From positions 1-40,886 of the forward strand of contig JAHCJQ010000020.1 of assembly GCA_026126215.1 (NCBI GenBank): a stretch of 40,886 nucleotides of DNA, read 5' to 3'. The stretch is from Alphaproteobacteria bacterium (lineage in GTDB: Bacteria; Pseudomonadota; Alphaproteobacteria; Ferrovibrionales; Ferrovibrionaceae). The notes under the pieces are model-generated. The model was not told the origin of the DNA. It saw only the letters and a list, made by a program, of their open reading frames with translations, and made no database searches. The translations under genes and the position numbers were made by a program. This document shows, in pieces, positions 16,134 to 25,800 of the stretch; position 1 is the first letter of the stretch; the number at the start of each line of letters is the position of its first letter.

Positions 16134-17735
16134 TTACTGGATCCACACCGAATCCCAGTTTGTGTACATCGAGATGCCGTTGGTGATCAGGCCCTGGACA
16201 CGCTTGTTCCAGATATGGGTGTAGCCGATCTCGATCAGGAAGATGACGGGCAGGTCGTTGCGCAGGATCGCCTGCACTTCGTCCCAGATCTTCTTGCGCT
16301 CCGGCCCGTCCTGCATGCCGGCCGCCTTCAGCAGAAGTTCGTCCAGTCGCGGGTTTCTGTAGTCCATCGAGTTGCTGAAGGACGCACCCTTGCGGATGTT
16401 GCTCGAGATGAAGGCGCGCTGCACGCCAATGGTGGGATCGGAATAGTTGTGCGTGAAGTTGCTGGTGAAGTGATAGTCCCAGTCTGTATAGATGCGCTTG
16501 AGCCAGCCGCCCATGTCGAGGCTCTGCGTTTCCACCTGGATGCCGATCTTGCCCAGTTCCTGGCGGATGTATTCGGCCTGGCGCACCCATTCCTCGCCAT
16601 AGGGTAGGAAGTTCTGCGTCAGCTTGAAGCGCACACCGCCGGCCCCGCGTGGATAGCCGGCTTCGTCGAGCATCTGCGCGGCTTTCTGCGGGTTGTATTC
16701 GAACTTCGGCAGGCTGGCGTCGAAATGGTTCGGGTTGCCGCTGACGATGGGTCCACGCGCCGGCTTGCCGTTGCCATACCAGATGACATCCACCAGCTTG
16801 TCGCGATCGATCGCCATGCTGATCGCCTGACGCACCTTCACGTCGGAAAGCGGCTTGTCGCGAAGGTTGACCTCGAGCCACATGATGGGGCCAAGTCCCT
16901 CGCTGCCTTCCTCAGATGCGACGAGATGCGGCAGCTTGCTCAGCCGCTGCATTTCGGCCGGCGGCAGGGCGGAAGTCGGCGCGAGATCGACCTCGCCCTT
17001 CTCCACCGCGATGGCGCGCGCGGCGCCGTCGGGCATCACGCGCAAGACTACCTGGTCGAGATAGGGCTTTCCCGGCTTCCAGTAATCGGCATTGCGTTCG
17101 AGGATGATATGACTGCCCTTGCGCCATTCCTTGAGTTTGAACGGGCCGGTGCCGACCGGCTCCTGCATGATGCGCGCCTGGCGGACCTTCTTCTCGGCGA
17201 TCTCCTGTTCGGAGAAGGCGTGTTTCGGCATCATCGGCGTTTCGCTCGGCTGAAAGGCCCTGAGCAGGTAGGGGATCGGCGCCTTGAGCCGGAATACGAC
17301 CGTCTGGGCGTCGGGCGTTTCGATGGCCTCCACGTTGCCGAAGTACGTGCGGCCGCGGGAATGGTAGTTCAGTGCGATCTGCTCGATGCTGAATTTCACG
17401 TCCTCGCTGGTGAAGGGCTTGCCGTCATGCCATTTCACCCCGGCGCGCAGCTTGAACGTATAGGTCAGGTTGTCCGGCGACACGGTCCAGGATTCGGCAA
17501 GGCCCGGCCTCGGCGTCAGGCCGGCCCCCTCGTACTCGAGCAGGCTTTCGTAGATCTTGGTCGAGATCAGCGCCACCGGCACCGCCGTGGTGGCAATGGT
17601 CGAAAGTGCCGTGGGTTCCGGATGGTAGGTATAGGTGAGGGTGCCACCCTTCTTGGGCTGCGCCAGGGCACTGCCCGCCGTCACGCCCGCCAGTAGCGCC
17701 GCCATGGCGAGACTGAGGATTCCCGTGCTTCGCAT
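16134..17735 (-). CDS. Peptide/nickel-type ABC transporter solute-binding protein (SBP family 5)
   Basis: A 533-residue periplasmic binding protein of the DppA/OppA family. A Sec signal peptide covers about residues 1-25, with a hydrophobic core and a cleavage site after SALA. Family features include GGTLTYTYHPEP, the WHDGKPFTSEDVKFSIE block, GTGPFKLKEW and VRQAISMAIDRDKL. The family binds peptides, but also opines, nickel chelates and modified amino acids; the ligand cannot be read from sequence. The ATG has a strong AAGGAGG upstream. It follows the M20 deacylase gene after 66 bp on the same strand and precedes the four other transporter genes. Confidence 0.94.
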   Translation of the reverse strand: MRSTGILSLAMAALLAGVTAGSALAQPKKGGTLTYTYHPEPTALSTIATTAVPVALISTKIYESLLEYEGAGLTPRPGLAESWTVSPDNLTYTFKLRAGVKWHDGKPFTSEDVKFSIEQIALNYHSRGRTYFGNVEAIETPDAQTVVFRLKAPIPYLLRAFQPSETPMMPKHAFSEQEIAEKKVRQARIMQEPVGTGPFKLKEWRKGSHIILERNADYWKPGKPYLDQVVLRVMPDGAARAIAVEKGEVDLAPTSALPPAEMQRLSKLPHLVASEEGSEGLGPIMWLEVNLRDKPLSDVKVRQAISMAIDRDKLVDVIWYGNGKPARGPIVSGNPNHFDASLPKFEYNPQKAAQMLDEAGYPRGAGGVRFKLTQNFLPYGEEWVRQAEYIRQELGKIGIQVETQSLDMGGWLKRIYTDWDYHFTSNFTHNYSDPTIGVQRAFISSNIRKGASFSNSMDYRNPRLDELLLKAAGMQDGPERKKIWDEVQAILRNDLPVIFLIEIGYTHIWNKRVQGLITNGISMYTNWDSVWIQ

Positions 17736-17801
17736 GTGTCTGCCTCCTTATGCCCGTCGGTTGCTATCGATTTTCTCTCGCCCCGGCGCGCCGGGGCGCT
17801 T

Positions 17802-19184
17802 TCAGCTCGCCTCCGTTTCCTGGTTGCACCAGGCCCAGATGAAGTCGATCAGATGCGCGATGCAGTCGAGATACTCACGGAGGTCGATATGTTCGTCGGG
17901 CTTGTGCGCCTGCGCGATCGTGCCCGGGCCGAATATGATCGATGGAATGCCGCCCTGATTCACCAGGTGGCGGAGGTCGCAGCAGAATGGGCCGGGCCGC
18001 ACGCTACCGTGGCCGCCGCGCGCCTGCAGCACCTCACACATATGCATCGCGAGTGGTATTTGCGGGCTCTGACGCGTGCTGTCGTCATGATGCAGAAACT
18101 CAAGCTGCGCCGGGTTCTCGCTCAGGAACGGATCGGCGGCGTTCGCTTTGCGCAGCGCCTGGCGGAAATCCTTCATCACGTCGACGACATCGCCCACCAT
18201 CGGCGCGAAGTAGGCGCCGCCGCGCAATGTCACCTCGCCCGCCGTCACCGTTTCATAGTGGCCGCCGACGATCTTGCCCATCACCAGTGAGAAGGGCGAG
18301 CGGCCGGCTTCCATCGGATCATCGCCTGCCTTCTCGTTGTAGCGGCGTTCGAGATCGATCAGCGCCCCGATCACGGCCGGCAGCTTTTCGATGGCGCTGA
18401 CGCCCTCCTGCCGGCCATCGGTCCAGCGCGCGCCCGGGGAACGGGCGCGGCCGGGCACGCGTACCTGCCAGTAGAGACCCCCGGGATGGCTGACCGATAC
18501 GGTGTTGTTCGTTGGCTCCAGCACGATCGCTGCATCGGCGCGGAACCCGCGTCGCACCAGATCCAGCGTGCCATTGCCCGCATGTTCCTCGTTGACGACG
18601 CTCTGGAAGATGACGTCGCCGCGCAGCCGAGCGCCGGCACGGCGCAGATAGCTCATGGCCATCAATGCCGCCATCAGGCCGCCCTTCATGTCCGAGGTGC
18701 CCCGGCCATACATCAGTCCGTCGACGATCTTCGCGCCGAAGGGATCGTGCGTCCATTCGCCTGCGGGCTCGATCGTCACCGTGTCGATATGGCCATTGAG
18801 AATGAGCGAGCGGCCACCGCCGCTGCCACGGAAGATGCCGACGACGTTCGGCCGGTCGCGATAGTTGAGAACCCTCTCCAGTCCGCTTGCCCGTAGCGCC
18901 TCATAGCTCGGCAGTTCCGCGTAGGGAAGGATCAGGTCGTGCTGCCAGTGCGTCGGATACTGCGCAACCTGCGGAAAACGCTCGAACAACCTGGCCACGT
19001 CCGGTTCCGCCACCACGGTCTCGGCGCCGAGTGTTTTCAGGCGGGCGACGATTTCCGCCTGCGCCCGTCCTTCCTCGCCGGTGAGGCTCGGCACGCGCAC
19101 CAGACTGGCGAGCGCCGCCACGCTCTCCTCCTGTCCCCGGGCAGCGAGCGTCAGCGCCTCCTCGCGCGGCGTGCGTTGCAGCAT
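17802..19184 (-). CDS. M20-family metallo-deacylase/peptidase (ArgE/DapE/ACY1-like)
   Basis: A 460-residue zinc hydrolase of the acetylornithine-deacetylase/succinyl-diaminopimelate-desuccinylase type. Catalytic and metal residues visible: His132 and Asp134 in LNGHIDTV, bridging Asp165 in GRGTSDMKGG, catalytic Glu199 and metal-binding Glu200 in VNEEHAGNGT, Glu223 in VLEPT, and a late His in AQAHKPDEH. The family removes acyl groups from amino acids or cleaves dipeptides in the cytoplasm. I prefer the ATG at 19184, which has AGGGGG upstream; an in-frame GTG at 19241 would add 19 Arg-rich residues. It is the first gene of the peptide-type ABC operon and is divergent from the LysR gene, so it likely acts on the imported substrate. 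Confidence 0.9.
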   Translation of the reverse strand: MLQRTPREEALTLAARGQEESVAALASLVRVPSLTGEEGRAQAEIVARLKTLGAETVVAEPDVARLFERFPQVAQYPTHWQHDLILPYAELPSYEALRASGLERVLNYRDRPNVVGIFRGSGGGRSLILNGHIDTVTIEPAGEWTHDPFGAKIVDGLMYGRGTSDMKGGLMAALMAMSYLRRAGARLRGDVIFQSVVNEEHAGNGTLDLVRRGFRADAAIVLEPTNNTVSVSHPGGLYWQVRVPGRARSPGARWTDGRQEGVSAIEKLPAVIGALIDLERRYNEKAGDDPMEAGRSPFSLVMGKIVGGHYETVTAGEVTLRGGAYFAPMVGDVVDVMKDFRQALRKANAADPFLSENPAQLEFLHHDDSTRQSPQIPLAMHMCEVLQARGGHGSVRPGPFCCDLRHLVNQGGIPSIIFGPGTIAQAHKPDEHIDLREYLDCIAHLIDFIWAWCNQETEAS

Positions 19185-19272
19185 AACGGTCAGCCCCCTG
19201 GTCGCCGTCCGCCGCTGCCGGCGGAACCGGTGTGTAGTCACGATAGGACCGCGCCCGACATTGAGGCAAATT

Positions 19273-19290
19273 AATATTTATCTGTATATT
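19273..19290. promoter_or_regulatory. AT-rich palindrome, candidate LysR operator
   Basis: AATAT, 8 bases, ATATT forms a perfect interrupted inverted repeat in a rare AT-rich island between the divergent M20 and LysR starts. LysR regulators bind T-N11-A type interrupted palindromes in exactly such divergent regions. A possible -10 for lysR, TATACT, follows at 19304-19309 without a good -35. Confidence 0.45.
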
Positions 19291-19350
19291 CCGTGGCGGA
19301 TTTTATACTTCGACCGATGGTGGGCGCCGTGCCGGCGCCGGGAGCGTAAG

Positions 19351-20253
19351 ATGAACTTCACGCAGCTTCGCGCTTTCGACATGGTCGCGCGGGAAGGGAG
19401 CTTCACCCGCGCTGCCCAGCAGCTCGGCGTAACGCAGCCCGCCCTCACCATCCAGGTGAAGGCGCTGGAGGAGACCTACGGCGTCAAGCTGCTCGACCGC
19501 GCCGGTCGCGGAGTGTCGCTGACCGAGGCGGGCACTTCGCTGTTCGACGTCACGCGCCGGCTTTTCGCACTCGAGGAAGAGGCGCAGGAGCTGCTCGCCG
19601 CATCGCGCGAACTCCGGCGCGGCCATCTCCGCGTCGCCGCTGATGGGCCGCATATCGTCATGGGGATGTTCGCGCAGTTCCGCCGGCGCTTTCCCGAGGT
19701 GCGGCTGATGGTGACCTTGGGCAACACCGCCTATGTTCGCCAGCAGCTTCTGGAACGGCGGGTGGATGTGGGAATACTGCCGGTGACGGAGGAGGACGAG
19801 ACTTTCGTCCGCGTGCCGCTCTGGCGCCATACGCCGGTGCTGATCGTACCCCTGCGCCATCCCTGGGCTCGGCGCAAGTCCGTTCGCATCGCCGATCTCG
19901 ACGGCCAGCCCATGCTGATGCGCGAGGAAGGCTCGAATACCCAGCGCGCGCTGGAAGCCGCGTTGCGCCGCGCCGGCGCGCGACCGCGGGTGGTGCTGGA
20001 GCTCGGCAGCCGGGAGGCGGTACTGGGCGCGGTGGCCGCCGGCCTTGGCTTCGGCGTGGTCTGGAAGGTCGAGGCGACGGGCGACGGGCGCTTCCGCGCA
20101 CTCGACATCCGCGATCCTGCCATGCGGAGCTTCGATCACGTCGCCTGCCTCAGAAGCGAGCGTAACCGGCGTGTCGTGCGCGCGATGATGGACATGGCCA
20201 AGACCATTCACCGGGCCGGGACCGTGCTCCATGCCGGCACGATGACGGGCTGA
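19351..20253 (+). CDS. LysR-family transcriptional regulator
   Basis: A 300-residue LysR regulator. The N-terminal winged HTH is clear: MNFTQLRAFDMVAREGSF, RAAQQLGVTQPALTIQVKALEE as the recognition region, then KLLDRAGRGVSLTEAG. The rest is a periplasmic-binding-protein-like effector domain (about residues 90-295), in which GSREAVLGAVAAGLGFGVV is the typical second-lobe motif. The ATG has GGAGCG upstream. Divergent orientation to the M20 deacylase/ABC operon, with an AT-rich palindrome between, suggests it controls that operon with a substrate-derived effector. It may instead control the aminotransferase gene 84 bp downstream, whose closest known relatives act in phosphonate metabolism. Confidence 0.93.
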   Translation: MNFTQLRAFDMVAREGSFTRAAQQLGVTQPALTIQVKALEETYGVKLLDRAGRGVSLTEAGTSLFDVTRRLFALEEEAQELLAASRELRRGHLRVAADGPHIVMGMFAQFRRRFPEVRLMVTLGNTAYVRQQLLERRVDVGILPVTEEDETFVRVPLWRHTPVLIVPLRHPWARRKSVRIADLDGQPMLMREEGSNTQRALEAALRRAGARPRVVLELGSREAVLGAVAAGLGFGVVWKVEATGDGRFRALDIRDPAMRSFDHVACLRSERNRRVVRAMMDMAKTIHRAGTVLHAGTMTG

Positions 20254-20337
20254 GCGCGCCGGGCCCGCCTTCCCGTTGCCCCGGACCGTGTTGCTCCTCT
20301 ACCATCCGCACGCGCGAGCGGAAACCGGGGGCATGGC

Positions 20338-21738
20338 ATGAAGAGCGTCGCGGCGGGACCCGCCCAGTCGGAAGGCGAGATCAATACCTCGGCGCGGCGG
20401 CGCGCCTGGGCGGAGCGTAATTTGGGTGATGCCTCGCGCCGGGCCCTGGCGGAGGACCAGCGCTATTTCCTGCGCCAGTCGGTCTCTACGCCCTGCCTTT
20501 CGGTGGTGACGCGCGCGGAGGGTGCCTATATCGAGGATGCGGAGGGTCGCCGCTATCTCGATTTCCACGGCAACAACGTCCACCATATCGGCTACGGCCA
20601 TCCGCGCCTCAAGGAGGCCATTGCACGCCAGATGGACGAGTTGCCTTTCGCGCCGCGCCGCTTCGCCTGCGCGCCGGCGACGGCACTGGCAGCCAAGCTG
20701 ACTGAGATATCGCCCGGCGATCTCTCCAAGGTCCTGTTCACCACCGGCGGTTCGGACGCAGTCGAGGTGGCGCTCAAGATCGCGCGCGCCGCGACCGGGC
20801 GGCACAAAACCATATCGTTCTGGGACTCCTTCCATGGTGCCGGGTTTGGTGCCGCCTCGGTCGGCGGCGAGCAGCTTTTCCGCTCGCATGTCATCGGGCC
20901 GCTGCTCTCCGGCGCTGAGCACGTGGCGCCCTTCGCCTGCTATCGCTGCCCATATGGCTATCCGGAGAAGGACGGCCAGCCGCTGCTCGATCTCTGCCGC
21001 ATGACCTGCGCCAGCTTCGTGCGCTACGTGCTTGAGAAGGAGGGGGATGTGGCGGCGGTGATCGCGGAACCGGCGCGTGCCGTTCCGTATATCCCGCCGC
21101 CCGGCTTCTGGGCTGAGGTGCGCGCGGCCTGTGATGCCCATGGCGCCCTTTTGATCTTCGATGAGATTCCGACCGGCCTCGGCAAGACCGGGCGCATGTT
21201 CGCCTGCGACCATGACGGCGTCGTTCCCGACATTCTCGTCATGGGCAAGGCGCTGGGCGGCGGCATTCTGCCACTCGCCGCCGTGCTGGCACGTCCCGAA
21301 CTCGATGTCGCGGGCGACTATGCCTTCGGCCATTATACGCACGAGAAGAACCCGGTCTCCGCGCGCGCCGGCCTAACCACCATCCAGATCATCGAGGAAG
21401 AGGGTCTGGTGGAGAATGCCGCCCTAGTCGGCGCCCATGCGCTTGCCCGCCTCGAGGAGCTGAAAGCACGCTTTCCGGTCATTGGCGATGTGCGTGGGCG
21501 CGGCTTCCTGGTCGGTGTCGAACTGGTGCGCGAGCGTGGTTCGAAGGAACCGGCGAACGACCTGGCGGAGGAGGTTCTCTACCGTGCCCTCGATCGGGGT
21601 CTGTCATTCAAGACCACGTTCGGCAACACCCTGACCCTGACGCCCCCGCTCATCACCACCCGCGCGCAGATGGACTTCGCCATCGACGTCATTGCCGCGA
21701 GCCTGGCCGATGCGATCGATGCGGTTGGCAATGGGTGA
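20338..21738 (+). CDS. Class III PLP-dependent aminotransferase family protein (aminotransferase or ammonia/phospho-lyase)
   Basis: A 466-residue fold-type I enzyme. Schiff-base Lys304 is in DILVMGKALGGG, the cofactor Asp275 in LLIFDEIPTG, and phosphate-binding residues in TTGGSDAVE (135-143). A Cys-rich insertion (Cys201, Cys204, Cys220, Cys224) resembles that of the AGXT2-like/ethanolamine-phosphate phospholyase branch. The stretch around LDFHGNNVHHIGYGHP is reminiscent of PbfA, the (R)-1-hydroxy-2-aminoethylphosphonate ammonia-lyase, but I recall this only loosely and see no other phosphonate gene nearby. Ordinary omega-aminotransferase activity, giving an aldehyde or keto acid, is the alternative. 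The gene overlaps the following dehydrogenase gene by 8 nt, which suggests linked steps. Confidence 0.85.
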   Translation: MKSVAAGPAQSEGEINTSARRRAWAERNLGDASRRALAEDQRYFLRQSVSTPCLSVVTRAEGAYIEDAEGRRYLDFHGNNVHHIGYGHPRLKEAIARQMDELPFAPRRFACAPATALAAKLTEISPGDLSKVLFTTGGSDAVEVALKIARAATGRHKTISFWDSFHGAGFGAASVGGEQLFRSHVIGPLLSGAEHVAPFACYRCPYGYPEKDGQPLLDLCRMTCASFVRYVLEKEGDVAAVIAEPARAVPYIPPPGFWAEVRAACDAHGALLIFDEIPTGLGKTGRMFACDHDGVVPDILVMGKALGGGILPLAAVLARPELDVAGDYAFGHYTHEKNPVSARAGLTTIQIIEEEGLVENAALVGAHALARLEELKARFPVIGDVRGRGFLVGVELVRERGSKEPANDLAEEVLYRALDRGLSFKTTFGNTLTLTPPLITTRAQMDFAIDVIAASLADAIDAVGNG

Positions 21739-22756
21739 GCGGCTGCGCATCGTCCGCACCGATCGCGAGCTGGAATGCCCGATCGTCGACGCCCATTTTC
21801 GCGCCATGGGCGCCGAACTCGTGCTGCTGCCTGATGGCGTGCCGCGCGGCGAGTTGATCGAGGCGGCGCGCGAGGCCGCTCTGCTGCTGATGTGCTATAC
21901 GTCGATCGACCGGGCGGTGATCGAGGCCGCTGGGCGCCTCAAGGGAATCGTCAAGTATGGCGTCGGCATCGACGCCATCGATGTCGACGCCGCGATCGAC
22001 GGCGGCGTGCCTGTAGTCAATATCCCCGAGTATGCCGAGCAGACCGTGGCGGAGGCGGCGTTCGCCATGATGATCGCGCTCTCCCGCCGGCTTCTGCCCA
22101 TGGATAGGGCGATGCGTCGGGAGGGCTGGCTGTGGCCGGTTTCGCGCTGGCTCGGCAACGATATTGCCGGCAAGACGGTCGGCCTGATCGGCGTCGGACG
22201 GATCGGCCGCGCGATGGCGCGCATGGCCGGCGCGGGCTTCGGGGCGCGGGTGATCGGTTACGATCCGCATCTGCCAGGTGAGACGATGCGCCGTCATGGC
22301 ATCGAGCCCTGCACGGATCTCCGCGCGCTGATGGCGACCAGCGATTTCGTCTCCCTGCATTGCGTGCTGAACGAGGAAACCCGAGGGATCGTAGGAGCGG
22401 CGGAGATCGCCGCGATGCGCCCCGATGCCTGCCTGATCAATGTCTCGCGCGGGGCCCTGGTCGACGAGATGGCCCTGCTCGCGGCATTGCGCGAAGGCCG
22501 CATCCGGGGCGCCGCTCTCGATGTCTTCGCAAAAGAGCCGCTGGCGCTGCAGGGGCATCCGCTGAGCGCACTCTTTGGCATGGAGAATGTCATTCTGATG
22601 CCCCATCTCGCCTTCTACACCGAAGAGGCGATGGAGCGTCTGGAACGGGAAACGCTGGAACGCTGTCGGGAGCTTCTGTCGGGCGGGCCGGTCCTGGTCA
22701 AGTCCCATGATCCGCGGCTTCGCCGCCAGCGTAAGGGCGTGCGCTTCGCCGACTGA
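21731..22756 (+). CDS. D-2-hydroxyacid dehydrogenase (phosphoglycerate dehydrogenase-like)
   Basis: A 341-residue NAD(P)-dependent D-isomer-specific 2-hydroxyacid dehydrogenase. The nucleotide-binding GVGRIG is at residues 154-159, with an Asp at the end of beta2 (Asp178 in IGYDPH) suggesting NAD. Catalytic residues are Arg240 (NVSRGALVD), Glu269 (FAKEPL) and His292 (MPHLAFYT). The family interconverts 2-keto and D-2-hydroxy acids, for example in serine synthesis or glyoxylate/hydroxypyruvate reduction. There is no ACT or regulatory domain, so it is not a full-length long-form SerA. The ATG at 21731 overlaps the aminotransferase stop by 8 nt, so the keto-acid product of that enzyme, if any, may be its substrate. 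Confidence 0.9.
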   Translation: MGERLRIVRTDRELECPIVDAHFRAMGAELVLLPDGVPRGELIEAAREAALLLMCYTSIDRAVIEAAGRLKGIVKYGVGIDAIDVDAAIDGGVPVVNIPEYAEQTVAEAAFAMMIALSRRLLPMDRAMRREGWLWPVSRWLGNDIAGKTVGLIGVGRIGRAMARMAGAGFGARVIGYDPHLPGETMRRHGIEPCTDLRALMATSDFVSLHCVLNEETRGIVGAAEIAAMRPDACLINVSRGALVDEMALLAALREGRIRGAALDVFAKEPLALQGHPLSALFGMENVILMPHLAFYTEEAMERLERETLERCRELLSGGPVLVKSHDPRLRRQRKGVRFAD

Positions 22757-22816
22757 CGCGCCGGCAAGCTTGCGCGCTTCCTTGCGCAGGCTCCATCGCG
22801 GCCGCATCATGGCACG

Positions 22817-25800
22817 ATGTTGCGATGGACCAGGTTGCTGCTGTTCGTCCTGCCGCTGCTGGCGATGATCGCCGATGCGGCCGCCCAGGCGCCGGAAGCT
22901 GCATCGCCTGCCGCACAGGCGGAGCGGGCGCGGAGGCTCAATGCGGACGCCACCGCCCTGCAGCGGCAGGGCCGCCTGGCGGAGGCGGAGGCGATGTTCC
23001 GCGAGGCGCTAGCGCTGCGCGAGCGGCTCCAGCCGGAGGGCGGTGCGGAGCTGGCCGAAAGCCTGAACAATCTCGGCCTGCTGCTGCGCCTGCGAGGACA
23101 GGCCGACGCGGCGCGCCTCCTGCTCGAGCGAGCGCTTTCGCTGCGCCGCGCGGCCTTTGGCGAAGATCATCCTGCCGTCGCCGTGACGCTCAACAATCTC
23201 GCCATTGCCCGGCACGAGCTAGGCGAGCCGGGCGCGGCACTGGCGCTGCATGAGCGCGCGCTTGCCATCCGCAGCGCGGCCTTCGGTCCCGATCATCCCG
23301 CCGTCGCGCAGAGCCTCAACAACATCGCCTACATCCATCGCAGCGAGGATCGCCAGAACGCCGCCGAGCCGCTCTACCGGCGTGCGCTCGACATCTGGTC
23401 GCGGCACGACCCGGACAGCCTCGATACTGCCGACGGGCTGGACAATCTGGCGACCCTGCTGCAGGACCAGGGGCGTTACTCCGAGGCGCGGCCGATGTTC
23501 GAGCGGGCGCTTGCCATCCGCGAACAGTTGCTTGGAGAGAAGCACGGCCTCGTCGCGCGGAGCCGCAACAATCTCGCGCATGTCTATCGTCATCTCGGCC
23601 TGCACAGGCTGGCGGAGCCGCTGCACCGCTCATCCCTTCGCCTGGGCGAGGAACTCTTCGGGGCCGACAGCCTTGCCGTCGCGGTGGCTTATAACAATCT
23701 CGGCCTCGTGCTTCAGGATCAGGGTCGCCTGATCGAGGCGGAGGCCGCACAGCAGCAGGCGCTGCTGATCCGCGAGCGGCGCAGCGGTCCGGAGAGCGCC
23801 GATGTGGCGCAAAGCCTCAACAACCTTGCCTTCCTGCTGCGCCTGCAAGGCAGGGCGGACCAGGCCGAAGTGCTGTTCCGGCGCGCACTCGCCATCCGCG
23901 AACGCATCTTTGGCGCAAACCATCGCGAGGTCGCCAACAGCCTGCACAACCTGGCGGAGGTCCTGCATGAGAAAGGCGACCAGGCGCGGGCACGCGCGCT
24001 CTACGCGCGGGCGCTTGCCATGCGGGAGGCAATCCTAGGGCCAGCCCACCCTTCCGTCGCCACGACCCTGAACAACCTCGCCATCGTCCTGCGGGCCGAA
24101 GGCGACCTGGCCGAGGCAGAGGCACACTACCAGCGCGCCCTCGAGATCAATCGTGCTTCACTCGGTGCCCTGCATCCGGAGACCGCGACGAACCTCGCCA
24201 ACATCGCCGACCTCCTGCGCGCCCAGGCGCGCCTGCCGGAGGCCCTGACGCTGTTCGGCGAAGCGCTCTTCGTCCGCGAACAGGGACTGGGCAGCGGCCA
24301 TCCCGAGGTCGCACGAATACACGACGCATTGGCGGAGACGCATCTGCGAATGGGTCGGCCCGATCTTGCGCTCGCACAGGCGCGCCGCGCGGTCACGATC
24401 CTCGCGACACGCACCGAACTGCTGCTCGCCGATCGCGGGATGGGAGCGGAAGCGGAATGGCGTTCCCGGCGGCATTACTTTCACCGCCTGCTTTCGCTTC
24501 TTTGGCAGGAGGCGGCGAAGGCCGGCAGGCTTGCCACCAGTGACCTGATGGACGAGGCATTCCGCGCGGCGCAGCTTGCCGGCAGCCTTGAAGTGGCGGG
24601 CGCGGTAGCCAGCATGAGCGCGCGGCTTGCCGACGGCAGTAGCGAACTATCGGAGCGCCTGCGCACCGTCCAGGACCTGCGCGAGCGCCGGCGGCTGCTG
24701 GATCGCGACCTGTTCGAAACCGCAGCGAGCGGCGCCGCCAATGCCGGCACGCGGCGCGGCCGGCTGCTCGAGGAGCTGCGCTCGATCGATGCGGATCTGC
24801 GCGCGACGACCACCTCGCTGGCGCTGGATTTTCCCGGGGCGGGCGAGGCAGCCGCGCTCAGGCCGCGCGGGATCGCCGAGATCGTAGCCCGTCTGGCGCC
24901 TGATGAAGTCCTGCTTATGTGGAGCAGCGGCCGGGACGAGACCTTTCTGTTCGCGGTCTCGGTGGAGCGTTCGCACTGGTGGCGGATCGATGCGGGGCGA
25001 GAGCGGATCGCGGGCTTGGTGCAGGCACTGCGCTCCACGCTCGAGCCGTTCCCCGGCATGCTCGCGAGCGATGTCCGCCCCTTCGACCTTGTCGCCGCGC
25101 ACCAACTTTATCGCCTGCTGTTTGGCCAGGCGGAGACATTCCTCGCGCCGGCACGGCGGTTGCTGACGGTGAGCGATGGCGCGCTGCAGTCGCTGCCCCT
25201 CGCCGTACTTGTTCGCTCGATGCCCGCTTCAGGTCAGGACCATGAGGCCGCCGATTGGCTTGTTCGCCACTTCGCCCTGACCACGCTTCCTTCGGCTTCG
25301 TCCCTGGTCTCGCTCCGCGATGTCCAGCCGCGTCGGGAGACTGGCGGGCCGTTCGTGGGTTTCGGTGACCCGCTTTTCTCCGGCGGACCGGGCGATCTGC
25401 GCGGCGTCACGCCGAGCCTGCTTTGGCGTGGCGGAAGCGTCGATCTCGCGGCCATTCGCGACTTTCCGCGCCTGCCGGAGACAGAGCGCGAGCTGCTGGC
25501 CCAGGCCGCCGCCACAGGGACTGGCGAGCGACGCATTTTCCTGCGTGGCGAGGCGACCGAGCGGCGGGCACGCAGCGGCGTCCTGTCGGATGCGCGGATC
25601 GTGAGCTTCGCCACGCACGGCCTGGTAGCCGGCGAGATCCGGGGTCTTGGCGAACCGGCGCTGGTCCTGACACCACCACCCGCAGCGAGTCCGGAGGATG
25701 ACGGCCTGCTCACCATGTCGGAAGTGGCCGAGTTGCGCCTCGATGCCGACTGGGTCGTTCTCAGCGCCTGCAATACGGCCGCACCGGCGATCGAAGAAGG

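Noticed and set aside
22900-24400. Periodic repeats of about 126 bp, considered as a CRISPR or tandem DNA repeat
   Set aside because: The period equals 42 codons and follows the TPR units of the CHAT protein; repeats are degenerate at DNA level.
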